Of a stretch of 64,000 bases of DNA, positions 1 through 10,928 are shown piece after piece. Every line of letters starts with the position of its first letter. Position 1 is the stretch's first letter. A model generated the notes under the pieces. That model saw only the letters and a list, made by a program, of their open reading frames with translations, made no database searches and was not told the DNA's origin. The stretch lies in the NCBI GenBank assembly GCA_021851325.1, contig JAJZDZ010000010.1, forward strand, positions 1-64,000, in the 5' to 3' direction. The DNA is from Pseudomonadota bacterium. GTDB taxonomy: Bacteria > Pseudomonadota > Alphaproteobacteria > Micropepsales > Micropepsaceae. The translations under genes were made by a program, and so were the position numbers.

Positions 1-1
1 G

Positions 2-1009
2 GCTGCAGAGGCCTTGCGCGCCAGTGTCGATACCCGACTGGAAGCCATCCGCACCAACAATGAACAGAAGCTGGAGCAGATGCGCCAGACCGTGGAAGAG
101 AAGCTGCAGTCGACCCTTGAGCAGCGCCTGGGAGAATCCTTCCGTACCGTCTCAGAACAGCTCAAGGCCGTGCACCAGGGGCTCGGTGAGATGCAGAGCC
201 TTGCCACCGGCGTGGGCGATCTCAAAAAAGTGCTGACCAATGTCAAAACCCGCGGTACCTGGGGCGAAGTCCAGCTGGGGGCCCTCCTCGAACAGTTTCT
301 GGCCCCCGATCAATTTGTGCGCAATGCGCAGTGCCGGCCGGAAAGTGCCGAGCGCGTGGAATATGCCGTGCGCTTTTCAAACCCCGAGGACGACAGCGAG
401 CTGCTCCTGCCGATCGACGCCAAGTTTCCGCAGGACGATTACGAACGGCTTCTGGCCGCTGCCGAAAGCGGTGACAGTTCCGGCGTCGAGGCTGCAGGCG
501 CAGCGTTGGAAACGCGAGTACGCAGCTTCGCCAAAGCGGTCGCTGAGAAATACATCAATCCGCCGGTGACGACGGATTTTGCGGTGCTGTTTCTGCCTAC
601 CGAAAGCCTGTTCGCCGAAATTCTGCGCCGACCTGGATTTTTCGACGGACTACAGCGCGACTTTCGGGTGACGCTGGCCGGTCCGACCACGCTTGCCTCC
701 ATGCTCAACGCGTTTCAGATGGGGTTTCGTTCGCTTGCCATTCAAAAGCGCTCAAGCGAAGTCTGGCAGTTGCTTGCGGCGGTGCGCAGCGAATTCGCCG
801 AGCACGGTAAAGTGGTCGACACCCTCAAACGGCAGCTTGGCGCGGCCGCCAACACCATCGATCGGCTCGGCACCCGTACGCGGGTGATGAACCGCAAGCT
901 TCGTGATGTCGAAATCCTGCCGTCGCGTTCGGCCCAGACGCTGCTTGGACTGGCGAGCCCAGGAAGCCTTGAGGAGGAGCGTGAAGACGACGACCTCGAT
1001 ACGGAATAA
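2..1009 (+). CDS. rmuC: DNA recombination protein RmuC, N-terminus outside window
   Basis: This is the C-terminal ~335 residues of an RmuC-family protein. The reading frame is open from base 2, so the true start lies upstream, and the TTG at 14 in the ORF track is not a credible start. The visible part begins with a charged coiled coil (EAIRTNNEQKLEQMRQ...), followed by the RmuC core with the motifs GTWGEVQLGALLEQFL and LPIDAKFPQDDYERL. In the family this core is a nuclease-like fold that limits inversions at short inverted repeats. The acidic tail (EEEREDDDLDTE) ends 26 bases from the convergent recR gene. Family assignment is confident; the cellular role is by homology only. Confidence 0.9.
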   Translation, partial: AAEALRASVDTRLEAIRTNNEQKLEQMRQTVEEKLQSTLEQRLGESFRTVSEQLKAVHQGLGEMQSLATGVGDLKKVLTNVKTRGTWGEVQLGALLEQFLAPDQFVRNAQCRPESAERVEYAVRFSNPEDDSELLLPIDAKFPQDDYERLLAAAESGDSSGVEAAGAALETRVRSFAKAVAEKYINPPVTTDFAVLFLPTESLFAEILRRPGFFDGLQRDFRVTLAGPTTLASMLNAFQMGFRSLAIQKRSSEVWQLLAAVRSEFAEHGKVVDTLKRQLGAAANTIDRLGTRTRVMNRKLRDVEILPSRSAQTLLGLASPGSLEEEREDDDLDTE

Positions 1010-1035
1010 ACACCGTCATAAGGCCGGCGACGCCG

Positions 1036-1638
1036 CTAAAATCCGCGCCGCGCCGCGAACGCCGCAGCCAGCGTACCTTCGTCCAGATAATCGAGTTCGC
1101 CCCCCACCGGCACGCCATGGGCAAGGCGGCTGATCTTGACACCACTGGGTTCAATCAGATCACTCAGCCAGTGCGCAGTGGTCTGACCTTCAACCGTCGC
1201 GTTCATCGCCAGAATGACTTCGCCGATCCCGGCCTCGATCCGCTCAAGGAGCCCCCTGAGGTTCAGCCGCTCAGGCGTCACCCCATCGAGCGCACTGAGG
1301 GCCCCGCCCAGCACATGATAGCGACCCTTGAAAACACCGGCGCGCTCCAGTGCCCAGAGATCAGCAACATCTTCAACAATGCACAGTACCCGGGGGTCGC
1401 GGCGGCTGTCGCGACAGAGCGCACATGGTGACTGGGTATCGAGATTACCGCAGATCTCGCAATTGCGGATGGCCTCGGCAGCCTGGCGCAGCGCGGCGGC
1501 CAGCGGCTCAAGCAACTGTTCGCGCTTTTTCAGCAGGGTCAGGGTCGCGCGCCGTGCCGAGCGTGGACCCAAACCAGGCAGTCTGCCCAATAGCTGCACG
1601 AGACGCTCGATTTCCGGACCGACAGGATTATTGGCCAT
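1036..1638 (-). CDS. recR: Recombination mediator protein RecR
   Basis: 200-residue RecR, which acts with RecF/RecO to load RecA at single-strand gaps. The domain order is complete: an N-terminal helix-hairpin-helix ([18 protein letters not shown]), a four-cysteine zinc finger ([16 protein letters not shown]), then a Toprim domain ([29 protein letters not shown]). I chose the internal ATG giving [13 protein letters not shown] rather than the GTG nine codons upstream because the family starts there. In many bacteria recR follows dnaX-ybaB. Here that pair lies nearby on the same strand, separated from recR by an HD-domain gene on the other strand. Confidence 0.95.
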   Translation of the reverse strand: MANNPVGPEIERLVQLLGRLPGLGPRSARRATLTLLKKREQLLEPLAAALRQAAEAIRNCEICGNLDTQSPCALCRDSRRDPRVLCIVEDVADLWALERAGVFKGRYHVLGGALSALDGVTPERLNLRGLLERIEAGIGEVILAMNATVEGQTTAHWLSDLIEPSGVKISRLAHGVPVGGELDYLDEGTLAAAFAARRGF

Positions 1639-1709
1639 AATTTCTTCTAGCAGCGCCGCAACCATCTTGTCATGGTGCCGCCGCGAAAATCCCCCACTGC
1701 GGAGTTCAC

Positions 1710-2417
1710 GTGACGACTGCCTCCAACCGGCTCATCATGCCCCATCCTCTGACCATGGTCGGCAATGACGGCAGCCTCGAACGCCGCCTCATCGCCCAAT
1801 TGGGGCCTGATACCGTCTTTATGATGGGAGACAATCCGGCCCACGCGGCGATGCCGGAAAGGCCGAGCTTGCTCGACTTCTTCCGCTACCGCTTCGGTGC
1901 CATTGTGCGCAATCATCTCGCCCAGAGTGCCCTTCACGCCATCCGGGCCGGTCACAGCGAAAGCGTCGTCATGGCCTGTCTGCTGCACGATATCGCCATG
2001 GGCGCACTGATCCACGCCGAGCACGGCTACTGGAGTGCACAGTTGGTACGTCCCTATGTCAGCGCGGAAATAGCCTGGGCGATCGAGAAACATCAGGCTC
2101 TGCGCTTCCTGCCCGATCCAGCAGTGGGCTACGACTATCCTGAAATCTACCAGAGCTTCTTTGGTCAGGACTACGTGCCGCCGCCACACATCCGCAAAGA
2201 GGCCGCAGCCGCCCGCCAACATCCCTGGTACATGACGAGCCGCATCATCACCCTCAACGACGTCTACAGTTTCGAAAGCGATGAGACCCCCGAACTGGGG
2301 CAGTTCGAAGACATCATCGGGCGCAACTTCCGCCAGCCTGAAGAGGGGCTGGGCTTTGACGGCTCACCCGTCGCCCATATGTGGCGCACCATGATCTGGC
2401 CCGAGAACTTTCTCTAG
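1710..2417 (+). CDS. HD-domain metal-dependent phosphohydrolase-like protein
   Basis: 235-residue protein with an HD-type helical core: LLHDIAMG supplies the paired His-Asp near residues 93-94, with further candidate metal ligands at H70 and H128 (IEKHQALRF). HD proteins hydrolyse phosphate esters, often nucleotides; the substrate cannot be told from this sequence. The GTG start at 1710 has GGAG five bases upstream. It is the only plus-strand gene between recR and ybaB-dnaX, and its stop is three bases from the convergent ybaB stop. Domain call confident, function open. Confidence 0.7.
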   Translation: MTTASNRLIMPHPLTMVGNDGSLERRLIAQLGPDTVFMMGDNPAHAAMPERPSLLDFFRYRFGAIVRNHLAQSALHAIRAGHSESVVMACLLHDIAMGALIHAEHGYWSAQLVRPYVSAEIAWAIEKHQALRFLPDPAVGYDYPEIYQSFFGQDYVPPPHIRKEAAAARQHPWYMTSRIITLNDVYSFESDETPELGQFEDIIGRNFRQPEEGLGFDGSPVAHMWRTMIWPENFL

Positions 2418-2420
2418 CCG

Positions 2421-2747
2421 CTAGAATCCCGGCATCTTGAAACCCGGCGGCAGGCCAAGGCCGCCGGCGAGCTTCTGCATCTCGTCACCCAGACGGCGCT
2501 CGACCTTGGCCTTGGCATCCCCGGCCGCAGCGACGATCAGATCCTCGACGACCTGCCGCTCCTCAGCCACGAACAGCGAGGGATCGATGACAACGCGCTT
2601 CAGTTCCGACTTTCCGGTCATGGTGACACGCACAAGTCCGCCGCCCGCAACCCCTTCGACTTCAAGCCGTTCGAGTTCAGCCTGCATCGCTGCAGCCTTC
2701 TCCTGCATGGCTTTGGCCTGCTGAAACAGATCGGCCAGTTCCATCAT
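2421..2747 (-). CDS. YbaB/EbfC family nucleoid-associated protein
   Basis: 108-residue small DNA-binding protein of the YbaB/EbfC family, which form homodimers and coat or bend DNA. The N-terminal half is the usual amphipathic helix (LFQQAKAMQEKAAAMQAELERLEVEG), followed by the conserved GLVRVTMTGKSELKRVVIDPSL strand region. Its start overlaps the dnaX stop by four bases (ATGA). AGGAGG precedes two consecutive ATGs and sits at a better distance (7 nt) from the second, so MELADLF may be the real N-terminus. Coupling dnaX-ybaB is standard. Confidence 0.93.
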   Translation of the reverse strand: MMELADLFQQAKAMQEKAAAMQAELERLEVEGVAGGGLVRVTMTGKSELKRVVIDPSLFVAEERQVVEDLIVAAAGDAKAKVERRLGDEMQKLAGGLGLPPGFKMPGF

Positions 2748-4504
2748 TCATCCTCCTCGCCAGCCTCGCCATCGCTGGCAGGCAGCGGTTCCTTGTCTAT
2801 CACCCGAATGACTTCGGCGCCGGGAAAGCGGTCCAGAACCGCGCGCACCATGGGCTCGGCGAGGACCCGCTCCAGGCGGGCCGTAATCTTGGCCTTGCGC
2901 GCCTCGGCAATGCTCGGTGCGCCACCCTCGCGGGCAAGACTGACCACCCAGCGCTGTCCGGTCCAGTCCTTGAGCTTCTGGGCCAGATCCTGCGCCAGGG
3001 TGCGCGGTGCCCGAGGTCCGGGCCGGAATTCGAGGCGACCAGGCTCGAGGGCCACCAGATGGACATCGTTCTCGAGATGAACCTTGAGCACCGCCGCGCC
3101 CTTGGCCATGGCCAGGGCGACAATATCCTCAAGAGTTCGCAGGCTGGGGCCTGCATCACCTTGCGCCTGTGGCTCCACCTGCTGGGCCAGCGCCGGGGCG
3201 CGGGCCTCGCCGCGTCCACGCGCCGAAGCCAAAGGCGTCGCCGGTGCAGCCGCAAGCGCCGCTGGCGGGGAGGAGGGGCGCGCGGACATCTGTTCCATCA
3301 CCTCGCGTACCAGCCGATCGGTCGGCGGCAGATCGGCGGCATAGGCGAGGCGAATGAGTGCCATCTCGCAGGCTGCCAGCGGCCGGCTGGCGTCGCGCAC
3401 TTCGAGGAGCCCCTTGAGCAGCAGCTGCCAGGTGCGGGTCAAGGAGGGTACGCTCAAGCCTGCGGCCAGTTGGGCGGCCCGCCGCGCTTCTCCGGAACTG
3501 CCGTCAAAAGCGCCTTCTGCCGCCGGCGCCACCTTGAGCCGGGTGAGAAAGTGCGTGAGTTCCATCAGATCCTGCATCACCTGCAAGGGATCAGCCCCAT
3601 GCGCATGCAGGCCATCGAGTTCGCGCAAGGCCTGCTCGATGTGTCCGCCCATCAGCGCCTCAAACAGATCGAGAATGCGCCCATGATCAGCCAGCCCCAG
3701 CATCATCCGCACGTTCTGCGCTGCGATCGGCTGGCCCTCGCCATGGGCAATCGCCTGATCAAGCAGCGACAGCGCATCGCGCACCGAGCCCTCTGCTGCG
3801 CGCGCAAGTAGGGCCAGCGCCTCATCCGCGATGGCGACCTGCTCCTGGTTCGCGATCGCCCGCAGATGGGCGACAAGCACATCCGGTTCGATGCGGCGCA
3901 GGTCAAAGCGCTGGCAGCGGGACAGCACGGTCACCGGGACCTTGCGGATCTCGGTGGTGGCAAAAATGAATTTCACATGCGGCGGAGGCTCTTCGAGTGT
4001 CTTCAGCAACCCGTTGAAAGCCTGCTTGGAGAGCATGTGGACTTCGTCGATGATGTAAACCTTGTAGCGTGCCGCAGCAGGGGCATAACGCACTCCCTCG
4101 ATGATCTCGCGGATGTCATCGATGCCAGTCCGGCTCGCTGCGTCCATTTCCTGCACGTCAACATATCGGCTTTCGGCGATGGCGCGGCAGGGCTCGCACT
4201 GGCCGCACGGCTGTATTGTCGGCGCCTTGCCACGGCCATCGACGCCAATACAGTTTAGGGCGCGGGCCACAATCCGGGCGGTGGTGGTCTTGCCCACGCC
4301 GCGTACCCCCGTCAGCATGAAAGCATGCGCAATGCGGCCGCTGGCAAAGGCATTCCTGAGCGTACGCACCAATGCGTCCTGGCCGATCAGCCCGGAAAAA
4401 TCTGCGGGGCGGTATTTGCGCGCGAGGACGCGATACTGCTCGGCCTGCGGCGGCACAGCAAGATCGAGCCCTGGGGCCTCGGCGATGGGAGACGCGTCGT
4501 CCAT
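2744..4504 (-). CDS. dnaX: DNA polymerase III subunit gamma/tau
   Basis: 586-residue clamp-loader ATPase of the replicative polymerase. The AAA+ module runs from about residue 25: Walker A GVRGVGKTTTAR, a zinc-binding Cys cluster (CGQCEPC plus an earlier Cys), Walker B VYIIDEVHML, and the SRC sensor (LSRCQRFDLRR). It is followed by domain III, an Ala/Pro-rich linker (about residues 405-440) and a tau-type C-terminal region ending in an acidic tail. No obvious slippery A/T run was seen that would give programmed gamma, so full-length tau is the likely main product. The SRP RNA lies directly upstream, a frequent alphaproteobacterial arrangement. Confidence 0.97.
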   Translation of the reverse strand: MDDASPIAEAPGLDLAVPPQAEQYRVLARKYRPADFSGLIGQDALVRTLRNAFASGRIAHAFMLTGVRGVGKTTTARIVARALNCIGVDGRGKAPTIQPCGQCEPCRAIAESRYVDVQEMDAASRTGIDDIREIIEGVRYAPAAARYKVYIIDEVHMLSKQAFNGLLKTLEEPPPHVKFIFATTEIRKVPVTVLSRCQRFDLRRIEPDVLVAHLRAIANQEQVAIADEALALLARAAEGSVRDALSLLDQAIAHGEGQPIAAQNVRMMLGLADHGRILDLFEALMGGHIEQALRELDGLHAHGADPLQVMQDLMELTHFLTRLKVAPAAEGAFDGSSGEARRAAQLAAGLSVPSLTRTWQLLLKGLLEVRDASRPLAACEMALIRLAYAADLPPTDRLVREVMEQMSARPSSPPAALAAAPATPLASARGRGEARAPALAQQVEPQAQGDAGPSLRTLEDIVALAMAKGAAVLKVHLENDVHLVALEPGRLEFRPGPRAPRTLAQDLAQKLKDWTGQRWVVSLAREGGAPSIAEARKAKITARLERVLAEPMVRAVLDRFPGAEVIRVIDKEPLPASDGEAGEEDE

Positions 4505-4595
4505 ATCCGACTATAGCAAGCCCGCCGCAGTCTTGCGCGCGCCTGCTGCAGCCATTTGTTGTGGAGTAAGTGTCCCCTTGAGGGGCGCTGCGCGA

Positions 4596-4691
4596 TGAGA
4601 GCCCGGCCACGACCCGAAGCGGATTCGTTACGGCTGCTTCCTTCCGGACCTGACCGGGTTGGCGATGGCTTCGCCCGCGACCGGACTCCCG
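4596..4691 (-). ncRNA. ffs: Signal recognition particle RNA (4.5S), small bacterial type
   Basis: The minus strand contains the diagnostic SRP domain IV sequence CAGGTCCGGAAGGAAGCAGCC. Flanking sequences form a long closing helix: GAGUCCGGUCGCG near the 5' end pairs with CGUGGCCGGGCUC near the 3' end over about 13 positions including G-U pairs. The ~96-nt length fits the compact proteobacterial form that binds Ffh and FtsY for co-translational membrane targeting. Ends are inferred from the helix and could be off by a few bases. It lies between trmJ and dnaX. Confidence 0.95.
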
Positions 4692-4760
4692 GGAGCTGAT
4701 ATAGGCCCTCGGCCCGAAGATTGCCAGCGGGCCGTGCAGAAGGCGGCAGACCTGGAGCGC

Positions 4761-5546
4761 TCAGTCCTCACCAGCCGCGTCCGCCCCGCCAGACCCGGCC
4801 CGGCGGAACTTGCCGCGGGTCAGAGCGACAATGATGCCGCGCAAGGTCCGCACCTCCTGATCGCTCAGCTGCGCCCGCTGGAGCATGGCCCGCAGATTGA
4901 GCTTCATCTGACCCACCCGGTCCGGCGGATAGAGAAACCCAGCCTTCAGCAGTTCGTCTTCGAGGTGCGCAAAGAGATGCTGCAGCTCCGCATTGCTGGC
5001 CGGCCGCGCCAGCCCGCCATAGTCAATGCGTACCCCCGGGGTGGCATCAGCACTGCGAAACCATTCATAGGCGTTCAGCAAGACCGCCTGGCCAAGGTTG
5101 AGGGAGGCAAAGTCGGGGCTGGTCGGAATGGTGATGATGGCCTGGGCGAGCGCCACTTCCTCATTGTCGAGGCCCGAACGCTCATTGCCGAAAAGAAGTC
5201 CGCAGCGGACGCCCTCACCCGCCCTCTGGCGCAGGCTGGCAGCGGCTGCATCCGGTGTCAGCACCGCCTTGGCGACGCCGCGCAGCCGTGCGGTGGTGGC
5301 ATAGACAAGTTCTAGATCACTCAGTGCATCTTCAAGCCGTTGGTACACCCGGGCGCTTTCGACCACAGGCAGCGCGCCCGCCGCCATGGAGTAGGCGCGT
5401 TCATTCGGCCAGCCGTCACGCGGAGCCACCAGGCGCAGATCGGTCAGCCCGAAATTGGCCATGGCACGGGCCGCCGCGCCGATATTTTCGCCAAGCTGTG
5501 GCCGCGACAGGATGATCGCCGGCGTTGGGGGGGACGCAGAAGTCAT
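4761..5546 (-). CDS. trmJ: tRNA (cytidine/uridine-2'-O-)-methyltransferase TrmJ
   Basis: 261-residue SPOUT-class RNA methyltransferase. The hallmark knot motifs are present: N-terminal [22 protein letters not shown], central [20 protein letters not shown], and [22 protein letters not shown]. TrmJ methylates the 2'-O of position 32 in the tRNA anticodon loop. The ORF track extends this frame to 461 codons by reading through the divergent icd promoter and gene; the ATG giving [16 protein letters not shown] is the family-consistent start. The C-terminal extension carries a conserved helix ([15 protein letters not shown]). Confidence 0.92.
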   Translation of the reverse strand: MTSASPPTPAIILSRPQLGENIGAAARAMANFGLTDLRLVAPRDGWPNERAYSMAAGALPVVESARVYQRLEDALSDLELVYATTARLRGVAKAVLTPDAAAASLRQRAGEGVRCGLLFGNERSGLDNEEVALAQAIITIPTSPDFASLNLGQAVLLNAYEWFRSADATPGVRIDYGGLARPASNAELQHLFAHLEDELLKAGFLYPPDRVGQMKLNLRAMLQRAQLSDQEVRTLRGIIVALTRGKFRRAGSGGADAAGED

Positions 5547-5588
5547 GGCGGTGTTCTGCCGCGCGCGCGTCCTTTCGTCCAGCCCGCT

Positions 5589-5617
5589 TTGACGCCCGAT
5601 GGCACCTTGGCTATAGG
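5589..5617 (+). promoter_or_regulatory. Predicted sigma-70-type promoter of icd
   Basis: TTGACG, a 17-base spacer, then TATAGG, 32 bases upstream of the icd ATG and inside the trmJ/icd divergent gap. Both hexamers are close to consensus and the spacing is ideal. GAGG lies six bases before the start codon. Confidence 0.7.
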
Positions 5618-5648
5618 CACGGGACGAAAAACGCCAACCGAGGCTCCC

Positions 5649-6860
5649 ATGGACAAGATCAAAGTTGCCAATCCGGTCGTCGAGCTCGACGGCGACGAGA
5701 TGACCCGCATTATCTGGGAGCTGATCAAGACCAAACTGATCCTGCCTTACCTCGATGTCCCCCTCGAGTATTACGATCTTTCCGTAGAGCATCGCGACGC
5801 AACCAACGACCAGGTCACCGTCGATGCTGCCAATGCCATCAAGAAACACGGCGTCGGCGTCAAATGCGCCACCATCACCCCGGATGAAGCGCGGGTGGAG
5901 GAATTCAAGCTCAAGAAGATGTGGAAATCGCCCAATGGTACGATCCGCAACATCCTGGGCGGCGTGATCTTCCGCGAGCCCATCATCTGCCGCAACGTGC
6001 CACGCCTGGTTCCGGGCTGGACCCAGCCGATCGTCATTGGCCGCCACGCCTTTGGCGATCAGTATCGCGCCACCGATTTCAAGTTTCCGAGCAAGGGCAA
6101 GCTGTCGATCAAGTTCGTCGGCGACGACGGCACCGTCATCGAACATGATGTGTTCGATGCCCCGGGCAGTGGCGTCGCCATGGCCATGTACAATCTCGAT
6201 GAATCGATCCGGGATTTTGCCCGTGCCTCGATGAATTATGCGCTGATGCGCAATTACCCGCTCTATCTCTCAACCAAGAATACTATCCTCAAAGCCTATG
6301 ACGGCCGCTTCAAGGATATCTTTCAGCAGGTCTTTGACAGCGAGTTCGCCGGGAGCTTCAAGAAGGCTGGTCTCACGTATGAACACCGGCTCATCGACGA
6401 CATGGTTGCATCTGCCCTGAAGTGGAGCGGCGGCTATGTCTGGGCCTGCAAGAACTATGATGGCGATGTGCAGTCCGACACGGTGGCACAGGGCTTTGGC
6501 AGCCTCGGCCTGATGACCAGCGTGCTGATGACGCCGGATGGGCAAACGGTTGAGGCTGAGGCCGCACACGGAACGGTGACCCGTCACTACCGCCAGCATC
6601 AGAAGGGACAGGCAACCTCGACCAACTCGATTGCATCGATCTTTGCCTGGACGCGTGGCCTCTCCCATCGTGCCAAGCTGGATGGCAACGAGCGTCTGGC
6701 AAACTTTGCCCAGACCCTCGAGAAGGTTTCCGTCGATACTGTGGAGGCGGGCTTCATGACCAAGGATCTCGCGCTGCTGATCGGACCGGAGCAGAAGTGG
6801 CTGACCACGGAAGGCTTCCTCGACAAGCTCGGCGAAAATCTGCGCGCCGCCCTGGCCTGA
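5649..6860 (+). CDS. icd: NADP-dependent isocitrate dehydrogenase
   Basis: 403-residue TCA-cycle enzyme converting isocitrate to 2-oxoglutarate, of the homodimeric eukaryote-like subfamily (about 400 residues) rather than the E. coli type. Supporting motifs: [18 protein letters not shown] at the N-terminus, [11 protein letters not shown] in the substrate-binding region, [17 protein letters not shown], and [17 protein letters not shown] in the NADP-binding region. The start at [10 protein letters not shown] is supported by a Shine-Dalgarno sequence; the track ORF beginning at 5340 runs back through the promoter and into trmJ. It is monocistronic: a GC hairpin and the convergent alaS follow. 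Confidence 0.97.
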   Translation: MDKIKVANPVVELDGDEMTRIIWELIKTKLILPYLDVPLEYYDLSVEHRDATNDQVTVDAANAIKKHGVGVKCATITPDEARVEEFKLKKMWKSPNGTIRNILGGVIFREPIICRNVPRLVPGWTQPIVIGRHAFGDQYRATDFKFPSKGKLSIKFVGDDGTVIEHDVFDAPGSGVAMAMYNLDESIRDFARASMNYALMRNYPLYLSTKNTILKAYDGRFKDIFQQVFDSEFAGSFKKAGLTYEHRLIDDMVASALKWSGGYVWACKNYDGDVQSDTVAQGFGSLGLMTSVLMTPDGQTVEAEAAHGTVTRHYRQHQKGQATSTNSIASIFAWTRGLSHRAKLDGNERLANFAQTLEKVSVDTVEAGFMTKDLALLIGPEQKWLTTEGFLDKLGENLRAALA

Positions 6861-6883
6861 GCGCCAGTCCTCCCAGTCCGGGG

Positions 6884-6900
6884 TGCGCCCTTTGGGCGCA
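6884..6900. terminator. Perfect GC hairpin between convergent icd and alaS
   Basis: TGCGCCC-TTT-GGGCGCA forms a 7-bp stem with a 3-base loop in the 115-bp convergent gap. Neither strand carries a clear T-run after it, so it is at best a weak or Rho-assisted end for either gene. Confidence 0.35.
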
Positions 6901-6975
6901 GCCTGGGCCATTTGCCGCACCCGCTGCACCCAGCAGACCTGCGCCCGCCGCCTTCGGATCGGGGGCTGAACCGCG

Positions 6976-9642
6976 CTAGCCTTGGGCGCGGGCCGCAATC
7001 GCGGCGCGGATTGCCGCCACGGCCGCGTCAAGCTGCGCCACCTCCGGCCCACCCCCTTGCGCCATATCCGCCCGCCCGCCACCGCGGCCGCCCAGACGTT
7101 CCGATCCGATGCGAACCAGGTCACCCGCAGCAAAACGGGCCGAAAGGTCAGCGGAAACGCCGACAACCAGTGAGACCTTGCCCTCGGCCGTATTGGCAAT
7201 CACGACGATGCCTGAACCAAGTTTGGCCTTGGCTTCGTCGGCAACCGACTTGAGGTCCTTGGTGGGGAAATCGCGCAATGGCCGATAGAGAAAAGCGATA
7301 CCGCCGATGCTCTCCTGGTCCTCAGCCGCGCTTGCGGTATCACCAGGACCGGCGAGCGCCAGAGCCCGGCGCGCCTCGAGCAGCTCCCGTTCCAGCCGCC
7401 GCCGCTCTTCGCTCAGCTGCTGGAGTCGCACCGGCAGCTCGCTCGGAGCCGCTTTCAGTACGGCCGCCGCGTCCCGCGCCAGATCCGCCCGTGCCGTGAG
7501 GTAGAGACGGGCTGCCTCACTGGTCATCGCTTCGATGCGACGAACGCCGGCTGCGACCGCGCTTTCAGACAGGATCGTAAACAGGCCGATGTCACCAAGG
7601 CGACGCACATGGGTGCCGCCACAGAGTTCCACCGAGTAGGGCCGCGGCCCGCCATTGTCCTCGCCCATACTCAGGACGCGGACCTCGTCGCCATATTTTT
7701 CACCGAAAAGCGCTTCGGCGCCGGCCGTGATCGCCTCCTGCGTCGGCATCAGACGGGTAGACACGTCGCTGTTCTGGCGGATGACGGCATTGACCTGGCT
7801 TTCGATGCGCTCGAGCTCCGCGGCACTGAGAGCCTTGGGGTGGCTGAAATCAAAGCGCAACCGGTCGGGGCCCACCATTGAGCCCTTCTGGGCCACGTGT
7901 GGACCCACAACGCGTTTGAGTGCGGCATGCAGCAGATGTGTTGCCGAGTGGTTGGCGCGGGTAGCGCGCCGGCGCTCGGCATCGATGCGCAGTTCGACCG
8001 CATCGCCGATCTTGAACTCGCCGCGCGATACAACCGCGACGTGAAGATGCAGGGCCCCCAGCTTCTTTTCAGTGTCGCAGATCTCTGCCTCAGCGCCCTT
8101 GGGGGAAAACATGGCGCCCTGGTCTCCGACCTGGCCACCGGACTCGGCATAGAACGGAGTCTGATTGGTCAGGATACGGACAGTCTCTCCGGCCTTGGCT
8201 GCCGTCACCCGTGCGCCATCGCGGACGATGGCAAGAACGGTGCCCTCGGCCATATCGCTGTCGTAGCCCAGAAATTCGCTTGCCCCGAATTCTTCGCGCA
8301 GCTCAAACCAGATACGGTCGTCACTGGCCTCCCCGGATCCGGCCCAGGCGCGCCTTGCTTCCGTGCGCTGGCGCTGCATCGCTGCCTCAAAGCCGGTGCG
8401 GTCCACCCCAATGCCGCGAACCCGCAAGGCATCCTCGGTCAAATCAAGGGGAAAGCCGTATGTATCATAGAGCTTGAAGGCCGTTTCACCGGCCAGCTGG
8501 TCGCCGCTGGACAGGTGCTCGCTGGCTTCGTCGAGCAGCTTCAATCCTCGTGCCAGGGTTTCGCGGAAGCGCAGTTCCTCGATGCGCAAGGTTTCCGAGA
8601 TCAGCGCTTCGGCCCGTTTGAGCTCTGGATAGGCTTGCCCCATCTCGGCGAGCAGCACCGGCACCAGCCGGTACATCAACGGCTCCTTGGCGCCCAGCAG
8701 ATGGGCGTGTCGCATGGCACGGCGCATGATCCGGCGCAGCACATAGCCACGCCCCTCATTGGAGGGCAGCACGCCATCAGCGATCAGAAATGAGGTGGAG
8801 CGCAGATGATCGGCGATCACCCGATGACTGGCAGCATGAGCCCCCGTGTGTCCCTGTCCACTTAGCTCGGCCGACGCCTGGATCAGATGCCGGAACAGAT
8901 CGGTGTCGTAATTGTCATGCACGCCCTGAAGAACCGCCGCGATCCGCTCCAGTCCCATGCCAGTATCGATCGATGGCCGCGGCAGACGCAGCCGCTCTGC
9001 CCCGGGCTGCTGATCGAACTGCATAAAAACCAGATTCCAGATTTCGACAAAGCGGTCGCCGTCGGCATCGGCCGAACCGGGTGGGCCGCCGGCGATATGG
9101 TCGCCATGGTCAAAGAAGATTTCGGAGCACGGGCCGCAGGGGCCGCTGTCGCCCATCGACCAGAAATTGTCGCTGGTAGCGATCCGGATGATACGCGAGT
9201 CGCTGAGACCTGTGACCTTCTTCCAGATCTGCGCCGCGTCCTCATCTTCGGCGAAGACGGTCACGGTGAGCCTGTCGGCGGGTATGGAAAAGTCACGGGT
9301 GAGCAGCTGCCAGGCAAGCGCGATCGCCTCGTCCTTGAAGTAATCACCGAACGAAAAATTGCCCAGCATCTCGAAGAAAGTGTGATGCCGTGCGGTGTAG
9401 CCGACATTGTCTAGGTCGTTATGCTTGCCACCAGCACGCAGACATTTCTGCACGCTGGCGGCACGAGAGTAGGCCCGCGTTTCCTGGCCGGTGAACACGT
9501 TCTTGAACTGCACCATGCCGGCGTTGGTAAACAGCAGGCTGGGATCGTTGCGCGGCACCAGGGGCGAAGAGGCTACGACCTCATGGCCATGGCGTTGGAA
9601 GAACTCGAGGAAGTTCGAGCGGATTTCAGCGAGACTTTTCAT
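6976..9642 (-). CDS. alaS: Alanine--tRNA ligase
   Basis: 888-residue class II aminoacyl-tRNA synthetase charging tRNA-Ala. The N-terminal catalytic domain shows [31 protein letters not shown] and [14 protein letters not shown]. The editing domain has the HxxxH zinc motif ([13 protein letters not shown]) and the [13 protein letters not shown] partner, and the C-Ala domain closes the protein with a [14 protein letters not shown] glycine-rich motif. Length matches the family. It lies downstream of recA on the same strand, but a strong terminator separates them, so it probably has its own promoter in the 52 bp before its start. Confidence 0.98.
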   Translation of the reverse strand: MKSLAEIRSNFLEFFQRHGHEVVASSPLVPRNDPSLLFTNAGMVQFKNVFTGQETRAYSRAASVQKCLRAGGKHNDLDNVGYTARHHTFFEMLGNFSFGDYFKDEAIALAWQLLTRDFSIPADRLTVTVFAEDEDAAQIWKKVTGLSDSRIIRIATSDNFWSMGDSGPCGPCSEIFFDHGDHIAGGPPGSADADGDRFVEIWNLVFMQFDQQPGAERLRLPRPSIDTGMGLERIAAVLQGVHDNYDTDLFRHLIQASAELSGQGHTGAHAASHRVIADHLRSTSFLIADGVLPSNEGRGYVLRRIMRRAMRHAHLLGAKEPLMYRLVPVLLAEMGQAYPELKRAEALISETLRIEELRFRETLARGLKLLDEASEHLSSGDQLAGETAFKLYDTYGFPLDLTEDALRVRGIGVDRTGFEAAMQRQRTEARRAWAGSGEASDDRIWFELREEFGASEFLGYDSDMAEGTVLAIVRDGARVTAAKAGETVRILTNQTPFYAESGGQVGDQGAMFSPKGAEAEICDTEKKLGALHLHVAVVSRGEFKIGDAVELRIDAERRRATRANHSATHLLHAALKRVVGPHVAQKGSMVGPDRLRFDFSHPKALSAAELERIESQVNAVIRQNSDVSTRLMPTQEAITAGAEALFGEKYGDEVRVLSMGEDNGGPRPYSVELCGGTHVRRLGDIGLFTILSESAVAAGVRRIEAMTSEAARLYLTARADLARDAAAVLKAAPSELPVRLQQLSEERRRLERELLEARRALALAGPGDTASAAEDQESIGGIAFLYRPLRDFPTKDLKSVADEAKAKLGSGIVVIANTAEGKVSLVVGVSADLSARFAAGDLVRIGSERLGGRGGGRADMAQGGGPEVAQLDAAVAAIRAAIAARAQG

Positions 9643-9693
9643 ACCCCGTATGTAGCGGGGCCGCGGCTCGCTGTCACCACGGTCGAGAGAACG

Positions 9694-9728
9694 AAAAGGA
9701 GGGGCGCCCCGAAACGGAGCGCCCCTCC
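9694..9728 (-). terminator. Rho-independent terminator of recA
   Basis: On the minus strand GGAGGGGCGC and GCGCCCCTCC form a 10-bp stem around an 11-base loop, followed by TTTT. It lies 66 bases after the recA stop. Confidence 0.8.
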
Positions 9729-9794
9729 CGGAGTCGTTCCCATGCCAACAGGAACGACAATTGATCGGACGCGCTCCGCTTCAGCCGGCTCGGC

Positions 9795-10871
9795 CTACTC
9801 GTCAGCGGTCGCGTTAACCTCTTCCTCGCCATGGGCAAGGACGTCTGCTAGCAGACCAGCCGACTCACGGACCTGGCCCTCGATCTTGGCGGCGATATCC
9901 GGATTATCCGCAAGAAACTGCTTGGCGTTCTCCCGCCCCTGCCCAATGCGTTGGCCGTCATAGGAAAACCAGGCCCCCGACTTCTCAACCACACCGACCT
10001 TGACGCCAAGATCGACGAGTTCGCCGGTCTTGGAGATACCCTTGCCATACATAATGTCGAACTCGACCTGCTTGAACGGCGGAGCAACCTTATTCTTGAC
10101 CACCTTGACGCGGGTCTGGTTTCCGACCACCTCGTCACGATCCTTGATGGCGCCGATACGACGAATATCAAGACGTACCGAGGCGTAGAATTTGAGCGCA
10201 TTGCCACCGGTAGTTGTCTCGGGATTGCCGAACATGATGCCGATCTTCATGCGGATCTGATTGATAAAGATGACAAGGCACTTGGATTTGGAGATCGAAG
10301 CGGTGAGCTTGCGCAGAGCCTGGCTCATCAGCCGAGCCTGCAGGCCAGGCAGCTGGTCACCCATTTCCCCTTCAAGTTCGGCCTTGGGCGTCAGGGCTGC
10401 AACCGAATCGATGACGACGATATCGATGCCACCGGAACGCACCAGGGTATCGGCGATTTCCAGCGCCTGCTCGCCTGCATCAGGCTGGGAGATCAGGAGT
10501 TCGTCAATGTCTACACCGAGCTTGCGGGCATAGATCGGATCCAGCGCGTGCTCAGCATCGATGTAGGCCGCAACCCCACCCTTCTTCTGCGCCTCAGCCA
10601 CCGCGTGCAGTGCCAAGGTGGTCTTGCCCGATGACTCAGGACCATAAATCTCGATGATGCGTCCGCGCGGCAGACCTCCGATACCGAGCGCGATATCAAG
10701 GCCGAGGGAGCCCGTCGAAACCGTATCGATTTCGATCGTCTCCCGACTGCCCAGCTTCATGACTGAGCCCTTGCCAAAGGCCCGATCGATCTGCAGCAGG
10801 GCCGCTTCGAGCGCCTTTTTCCGATCCGAATTGTCTTCCCTGCCCACGATCCGCAATGCCGCCTGACTCAT
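9795..10871 (-). CDS. recA: Recombinase RecA
   Basis: 358-residue strand-exchange ATPase and SOS co-protease. Motifs include Walker [14 protein letters not shown], the DAEHALDP region, Walker [13 protein letters not shown], the L2-region [24 protein letters not shown], and an acidic C-terminus ([11 protein letters not shown]). AAGGAG lies eight bases before the ATG. A LexA-like box overlaps a predicted promoter upstream, consistent with damage-inducible expression. Length and sequence are typical for alphaproteobacteria. Confidence 0.98.
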   Translation of the reverse strand: MSQAALRIVGREDNSDRKKALEAALLQIDRAFGKGSVMKLGSRETIEIDTVSTGSLGLDIALGIGGLPRGRIIEIYGPESSGKTTLALHAVAEAQKKGGVAAYIDAEHALDPIYARKLGVDIDELLISQPDAGEQALEIADTLVRSGGIDIVVIDSVAALTPKAELEGEMGDQLPGLQARLMSQALRKLTASISKSKCLVIFINQIRMKIGIMFGNPETTTGGNALKFYASVRLDIRRIGAIKDRDEVVGNQTRVKVVKNKVAPPFKQVEFDIMYGKGISKTGELVDLGVKVGVVEKSGAWFSYDGQRIGQGRENAKQFLADNPDIAAKIEGQVRESAGLLADVLAHGEEEVNATADE

Positions 10872-10928
10872 GCCACCCGCTCCTTATTCCATAGCCCCGG
10901 GCAAATCCCAAGGGGCTGCCGAAAGTCA

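Noticed and set aside
3059-3811. 250-codon ORF antisense to dnaX, and many similar long shadow ORFs (e.g. 13575-14516, 20443-21876, 33190-35028)
   Set aside because: They lie opposite genes with clear families; long antisense frames are expected in GC-rich DNA.
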